This document shows positions 60,811 to 64,000 of a stretch of 64,000 bases of DNA, piece after piece. The stretch lies in assembly GCF_029960785.1 (NCBI RefSeq), contig NZ_JASBQE010000032.1, positions 56,362 through 120,361 on the forward strand. The letters run 5' to 3'. How positions within the stretch are numbered: position 1 is the first letter of the stretch; each line of letters begins with the position of its first letter. The notes under the pieces are model-generated. The model saw only the letters and a list, made by a program, of their open reading frames with translations, did no database searches and had not been told where the DNA came from. Both the position numbers and the translations under genes were made by a program. This stretch comes from Polyangium sp. 15x6 (lineage in GTDB: Bacteria; Myxococcota_A; Polyangia; Polyangiales; Polyangiaceae).

Positions 60811-61893
60811 CTAGCGATTCCGCTTCGACGTCGGCACGCGCGTCGGCGCTCGCCCGCCGAGCTTCAACCGACGCATCACGGCCACCTTTTGCCGTTCCTT
60901 GTACTTCGCGTGGCTCGCGTCTCCGAGCTCGTTGGCTGCTTCCGTCTCGCGGTCGATGAGCTGGAACTCGCACAACACGAACACGATCGGACCGAGCGCC
61001 CATGCTGCCGGCGGCGCCAGCTCCATGATCTCGGGCGGCAGCCGCACCGGCAGATCCACCACGAAGTGGATCACGCGATAGCTCTGATCACTGAACGTGT
61101 TGTTGCTGAGCGTCAGGCCATCATCCACGCCTGCCTGCAGCTCGCGAAGCAGCATGCGCAGGAACGGGTGACGCTCGCAGTAACTACGGAAGTGAAAGAT
61201 TGTGTTCGTGCTCTGCCCGGGCACGACGTAGTTGAACGGGAACAGCCGCTCCGACAGGTAAAGCAGGATCGGCAGGATGTCGTCTGCTTCCCGCGTCACG
61301 ATCCGGAACCGCAGCTTGTCGTAGATCGCGGCTGCGGTCGTATCGGTCTTCGAGAGCAGCTTCGTGTAGAGCGAGTCCTTGTTCTTCCGCCCCCCGATGA
61401 ACTCCGTGATGGGGAAGCCGGCCGCGAGCATCCCGCCCACGATCCGATAGACCTTCTCCTCCACCAGGTGAAACACATCCTGGTCGGACATCGGGATCGA
61501 GAAGAGCAGCTCGCGCCCCTCGAGGTGATGGATGATGTGCATCGCCTTCAGGATCGTGCAGGCGCAGAGCTGCCTGTGACCCTTGCCCGAGGCGAGCACC
61601 AGGAGCTCCTCCACGGAGCAACGAGCGACGGGCTTGGGGATCGGGAACTCGAAGTGTCGACGTAGATAGGCGATCGCCTCGTTCTTGATCGCCTCGAGCC
61701 GCGCGCGATCTGCGGGCTCTTCGGGGCGGAACTCCTGCGCTCGCAGGAGCACGCGCGCCTCTTCCTCGTCGCGAACGTGGAGCCTGTGCCAGTCGACGAC
61801 GGAGTCGCCTCGCAGGATGAGACGCACCGCCTCGAGGTCCATCAAGGAGAACTCGTCGAGGCCCTTGAGAGAGCCGACGGTGTCGTACGTCAT
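60811..61893 (-). CDS. TIGR04552-type protein with RelA/SpoT-like synthetase region
   Basis: The 360-residue product matches what I recall of the deltaproteobacterial TIGR04552 family. Its middle and end run parallel to the (p)ppGpp synthetase fold of RelA/SpoT: AAAIYDKLRFRIVTREADDI resembles the KDLxGxRIxV strand, and FVLCEFQLIDRETEAANELG followed by DASHAKYKERQK resembles VEVQIRT...M...AE.G.AAHW.YK. The N-terminal third (SLKGLDEFSLMDLEAVRLIL, RHFEFPIPKPVARCSVEELL) is family specific. Whether it makes an alarmone is unknown; the synthetase catalytic Asp/Gln set is only partly recognisable. It is convergent with the Crp-family gene across hairpin-array copy D. Confidence 0.65.
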   Translation of the reverse strand: MTYDTVGSLKGLDEFSLMDLEAVRLILRGDSVVDWHRLHVRDEEEARVLLRAQEFRPEEPADRARLEAIKNEAIAYLRRHFEFPIPKPVARCSVEELLVLASGKGHRQLCACTILKAMHIIHHLEGRELLFSIPMSDQDVFHLVEEKVYRIVGGMLAAGFPITEFIGGRKNKDSLYTKLLSKTDTTAAAIYDKLRFRIVTREADDILPILLYLSERLFPFNYVVPGQSTNTIFHFRSYCERHPFLRMLLRELQAGVDDGLTLSNNTFSDQSYRVIHFVVDLPVRLPPEIMELAPPAAWALGPIVFVLCEFQLIDRETEAANELGDASHAKYKERQKVAVMRRLKLGGRAPTRVPTSKRNR

Positions 61894-61930
61894 GACCCGA
61901 GGTTAACAGCGCGGAAACGGCCTCGCGCGT

Positions 61931-62110
61931 TCACGCACGTGCGTTCGGCGGCGAGGGCGGGGGCGCGTTCGGCGTCCGGCCGAGCGAGAGCGTGCCAAAG
62001 AAGATGCCGATCGTCAGAACGACGACGGCCGCGTGCCCGAGATATGCACCACTGCACCCAATCGCGGCGAAGGGAGCGAGAGCGGCCAGGTACCAGGGCG
62101 TGATCTTCAT
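61931..62110 (-). CDS. Small membrane protein of 59 residues
   Basis: The ATG at 62110 is preceded by TGGAGGACCG, a near-ideal ribosome-binding site, and the frame runs to a TGA at 61931. The product has two likely membrane spans: KITPWYLAALAPFAAIGCSG and HAAVVVLTIGIFFGTLSL, then a short Pro-rich tail (PNAPPPSPPNARA). Codon use is normal for the window. No family is recognised. Small two-span proteins of this size commonly bind a larger membrane partner. It lies upstream of, and co-directional with, the RelA/SpoT-like gene, with a 37-bp gap, so the two may share a transcript. Confidence 0.65.
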   Translation of the reverse strand: MKITPWYLAALAPFAAIGCSGAYLGHAAVVVLTIGIFFGTLSLGRTPNAPPPSPPNARA

Positions 62111-62128
62111 CGGTCCTCCATCAGTGCA

Positions 62129-62151
62129 GGCGACCCGACCCTCGGGTCGCC
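62129..62151 (-). other. Perfect hairpin in the leader of the small membrane protein gene
   Basis: GGCGACCCGA (62129-62138) and TCGGGTCGCC (62142-62151) form a 10-bp stem with a CCC loop, 18 bp upstream of the start at 62110. It may be an attenuator or a transcript 5' end stabiliser. Confidence 0.5.
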
Positions 62152-62448
62152 CTCCGACGCCGCGGCGCGGCCCCCGTCCAGGAACGACAGGGTGCGCTCA
62201 TCGGCGACAGATAAGAGCATGTAGGATAAGCTGCCACACCCCAAGCCAACGGGCCAAGAAGTAGCGGTGTCTGGGGCGCCGCATCAAGCGAATTCGTCAC
62301 ACGTTCCGTTCCCGCACGAAGCCTTACTGGCACGAACGGAGAAATATCCAACGGATTCGTACGCTTGATGGCCGACTTGTAGGTCGTTTCTCGACCCGCG
62401 AACCGTGTCCCGGGAGACGCAGGCGATGCTTGAAGGACGCTCTCTGCC
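62152..62448. other. Intergenic region without a supportable gene
   Basis: About 300 bp of lower GC than the rest of the window. A 76-codon minus-strand frame at 62121-62351 has poor composition and crosses the hairpin, so I do not call it. No tRNA, terminator or clear promoter is visible; the region must carry the promoter of the small membrane protein and possibly an untranslated RNA. Confidence 0.4.
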
Positions 62449-62886
62449 TCAGCGAAGCGGCACGGTGATCTGCTCGGCGTCTCCGAGCGTCAGCGTGCGC
62501 TGCATCGAGTCGCTGCGATCCGCGCGGTCGATGCGGATGTCCAGTGCATACGACCCGTCCGGCAAGTGCACGGTCGTGTGGACGATTTTCGGCGCGCGCC
62601 CGGGCTCGTAGCGGAACGAGCTGCCGCTGACGGCTTCCGCCTCCCCGCCGGCCCGGGACCACGTCACGTCGAAGCCGACGACCGTGCCGGTCTCGCCGTC
62701 GAGACGAAAATCGACCGAGCGCTCCTTGGGCCAGTGCGGCGCGAGCGACAGGACCGCCGCGCCGCCGCCCGCGAGCAGGAGCAACGACAGGAGCCGTCGC
62801 CTCCGCGGCGAAGGCGTGAACAAGGGCTCCGCCGATCCTTCGGCCTGCGGCTGCGTCTCCTCGTCCGTCGTCGTCTCCCGCTGCAT
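62449..62886 (-). CDS. Membrane-anchored protein with a small exported beta domain
   Basis: From ATG 62886 the product has 145 residues: an acidic, disordered cytoplasmic start (ETTTDEETQPQAEGSAEP), a basic patch (PRRRRLL) and one span (SLLLLAGGGAAVLSLAPHW), then about 85 exported residues with strand-like pattern (VDFRLDGETGTVVGFDVTWS, HTTVHLPDGSYALDIRIDRA, LTLGDAEQITVPLR). The repeat LPDG..ALDIRID suggests a small Ig-like or PEGA-like module. No family assigned. It is followed on the same strand 49 bp downstream of the cytochrome gene's start, so both may be transcribed together. Confidence 0.65.
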   Translation of the reverse strand: MQRETTTDEETQPQAEGSAEPLFTPSPRRRRLLSLLLLAGGGAAVLSLAPHWPKERSVDFRLDGETGTVVGFDVTWSRAGGEAEAVSGSSFRYEPGRAPKIVHTTVHLPDGSYALDIRIDRADRSDSMQRTLTLGDAEQITVPLR

Positions 62887-62935
62887 CGGCCGCAACGTGA
62901 CGAGGGGGAGAGGGGAAGTCAACGTGAGGCGCGGA

Positions 62936-63376
62936 TCAAGGCGAGCGGTTCGCGCGGATGCGGCCGACGAGGCCCATGATGACTTGATCGGGCAGGTTGC
63001 CGAACGGCGGCATCCGGTTGCGACCTTTGCGGATGACCTCTGCCACCTGCTCGTCCGTCACCTGCCCCTGCCAGTCCGAACGCGTGAGATCGGGCGCGCG
63101 CACCATCGCGCCTTGCGGCCCGTCGCCCTTGCCGCGCTGGCCGTGACAGCTCGCGCAGTTGCGCTGCCAGGCGATCTCCACGAGGCTCTGATCGGGCCCC
63201 TGCTCCGCGGAGCTGCGAGGACGCGCGGCGACCTGCCCGGGCTGTTGACCGAGCGGCTGATCGTGATCCGTCGGCTTCCACTCGCGCACGTCGCGCGAGG
63301 AGGAATCACATCCCGTCGCGAAGACGAGCGACGAGCCGAGGAGCAGCGACGTGAGGACGAGCGGGCGCATGGCCAT
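62936..63376 (-). CDS. Monohaem cytochrome c lipoprotein
   Basis: This 146-residue protein has a lipobox signal (LGSSLVFATGCDS, Cys23) and one haem-binding motif, Cys74-Ala-Ser-Cys77-His78 in NCASCHGQRGKGDGPQGAMV. The distal Met ligand is likely the Met in KGRNRMPPFGNLPDQVI. The domain (~75 residues, VEIAWQRNCASCH ... VIMGLVGRI) is a small class I cytochrome c. As a lipoprotein it would sit on the periplasmic face or the surface and pass electrons between respiratory complexes or to an oxidase; no oxidase is in the window. It precedes the small membrane-anchored protein gene on the same strand. Confidence 0.85.
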   Translation of the reverse strand: MAMRPLVLTSLLLGSSLVFATGCDSSSRDVREWKPTDHDQPLGQQPGQVAARPRSSAEQGPDQSLVEIAWQRNCASCHGQRGKGDGPQGAMVRAPDLTRSDWQGQVTDEQVAEVIRKGRNRMPPFGNLPDQVIMGLVGRIRANRSP

Positions 63377-63495
63377 GAAGGGATGATGGGCCCGGGGCGG
63401 ATTGGCCAGCGTTTTTCGGCGGCTGGTCTCGCCTCACCCCGGGGTTCGGGCGGGGAGGGAAGGGACGGCGGGAGAGGAGGGGAGATGCGGGATCG

Positions 63496-64000
63496 TCAGG
63501 GCGCGCAGGCGTCGAGGACCTTGGGCGCGCCGCCGTCGACCGGCATCTTCATGATGGGCTTGCCGTTGATCGCCGCGTTGATGAAGTCGGTGCGGCGGTT
63601 CTGGGCCTTGCCCTCGGCCGTCTTGTTGTCGGCGACGGGCTTCGTCACGCCGAACCCGACCGCGATGAGGCGCTTGCAATCGACGCCCTTGCCCACGAGG
63701 TACTTCGCCGCCGACTGCGCGCGGCGCGCGGAGAGGTCGAGGTTCTTCGCCGCGTCGCCGTCCGCGTCCGTATGGCCCTCGATGCGGAGCAGCGTCACGT
63801 TCGGCTTCGAGTCGAGGTACGACTTGACCTGATCGAGGATCGGGAAGCTGACCGGCTCGAGCTCCGCGCTGCCCGTCTTGTAGACGATGGCGCCGGGGAG
63901 GAGGAGCTTGTTGCCCTCCATCTTGAGCTCGGGCGCGGGCGCCGCGGCCGGCGGGGGCGGCGGGGGCGGCGGAGGCGGCGGGGGCGGCGGCGGGGGCGGC
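63496..64000 (-). CDS. OmpA-family C-terminal domain, 5' truncated by the window edge
   Basis: The last 141 residues form an OmpA/MotB peptidoglycan-binding domain: MEGNKLLLPGAIVYKTGSAE, then the signature RIEGHTDADGDAAKNLDLSA, RRAQSAAKYLVGKGVDCKRL and GFGVTKPVADNKTAEGKAQN. It is preceded by a run of prolines and an AAAPAPELK linker, read through 63922-64000, so the gene continues to the right outside the window. The protein should be in the outer membrane or periplasm and bind cell-wall peptide stems (Asp and Arg are present in the usual LS.RRA region). The Met at 63921 is internal. Its stop at 63496 lies 119 bp from the cytochrome gene start. Confidence 0.85.
   Translation of the reverse strand, partial: PPPPPPPPPPPPPPPPPAAAPAPELKMEGNKLLLPGAIVYKTGSAELEPVSFPILDQVKSYLDSKPNVTLLRIEGHTDADGDAAKNLDLSARRAQSAAKYLVGKGVDCKRLIAVGFGVTKPVADNKTAEGKAQNRRTDFINAAINGKPIMKMPVDGGAPKVLDACAP

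Noticed and set aside
62121..62351. A 76-codon minus-strand gene
   Set aside because: Poor composition, no ribosome-binding site, and it overlaps the leader hairpin of a better supported small gene.

Overview
The window is about 64 kb of very GC-rich DNA with tightly packed, mostly leaderless or short-spaced genes. Many secreted lipoproteins, an FG-GAP/CARDB surface protein, a MYXO-CTERM-like tail, a membrane-anchored Ser/Thr kinase, TPR proteins and Gly/Pro/Ala-rich linkers point to a myxobacterium, most likely of the Polyangium/Sorangium type (inference from gene content and composition). I found no rRNA, tRNA or CRISPR array.

Layout. 1-2294: the 3' end of a polymorphic toxin gene (pre-toxin domain plus PD-(D/E)XK nuclease) and an overlapping probable immunity gene. 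2325-4682: an ECF sigma factor, a four-helix-bundle (S23-type) gene and a hypothetical gene with a hexanucleotide repeat. 4757-16872: cell-envelope genes, namely a lytic transglycosylase fused to a degenerate M16 peptidase, a membrane protein with a duplicated domain, an M61 peptidase lipoprotein, a DUF4091 lipoprotein and an FG-GAP lipoprotein. 16926-19139: a small accessory unit of a ParA ATPase and a frameshifted AlbA_2/COG2865 gene. 19255-23982: trpS, a GrpB-family gene, an array of 43-bp tandem repeats, a LOG-like gene and a hybrid-like sensor kinase. 24118-31294: a peptide-ligase locus (amidotransferase-transglutaminase, alpha-E, permuted ATP-grasp) into which a two-gene AAA ATPase/TPR cassette is inserted. 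31667-43238: nitroreductase, Ser/Thr kinase, CAP protein, aldehyde dehydrogenase, TolC, TPR proteins and a DEAD-box helicase operon. 43431-54131: L,D-transpeptidase, several myxobacterial membrane and surface proteins, including a 1392-residue protein that looks like two exported proteins joined. 54210-59545: a compact seven-gene operon (DUF507, zinc ribbon, GalE-like epimerase, YicC, Gmk, MtnP, PfkB kinase), divergent from a Crp-family regulator. 59719-64000: Crp regulator, RelA/SpoT-like TIGR04552-type protein, an overlooked 59-residue membrane protein, a monohaem cytochrome lipoprotein and the 3' part of an OmpA-family gene.

The most unusual signal is not a gene. Four intergenic elements (7446-7796, 23997-24106, 31368-31664, 60511-60798) are ordered arrays of four short hairpins; three copies carry a second, inverted set of four. 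Loop sequences and order are conserved while stem sequences change in compensating pairs, and in every copy the same end lies 10-22 bp from a stop codon. A second hairpin repeat family occurs at 21982-22169 and 43289-43382, and an eight-unit, 43-bp, helically phased array lies at 20881-21228. Starts overlapping the previous stop as GTGA or ATGA are frequent and were used to choose several start codons.
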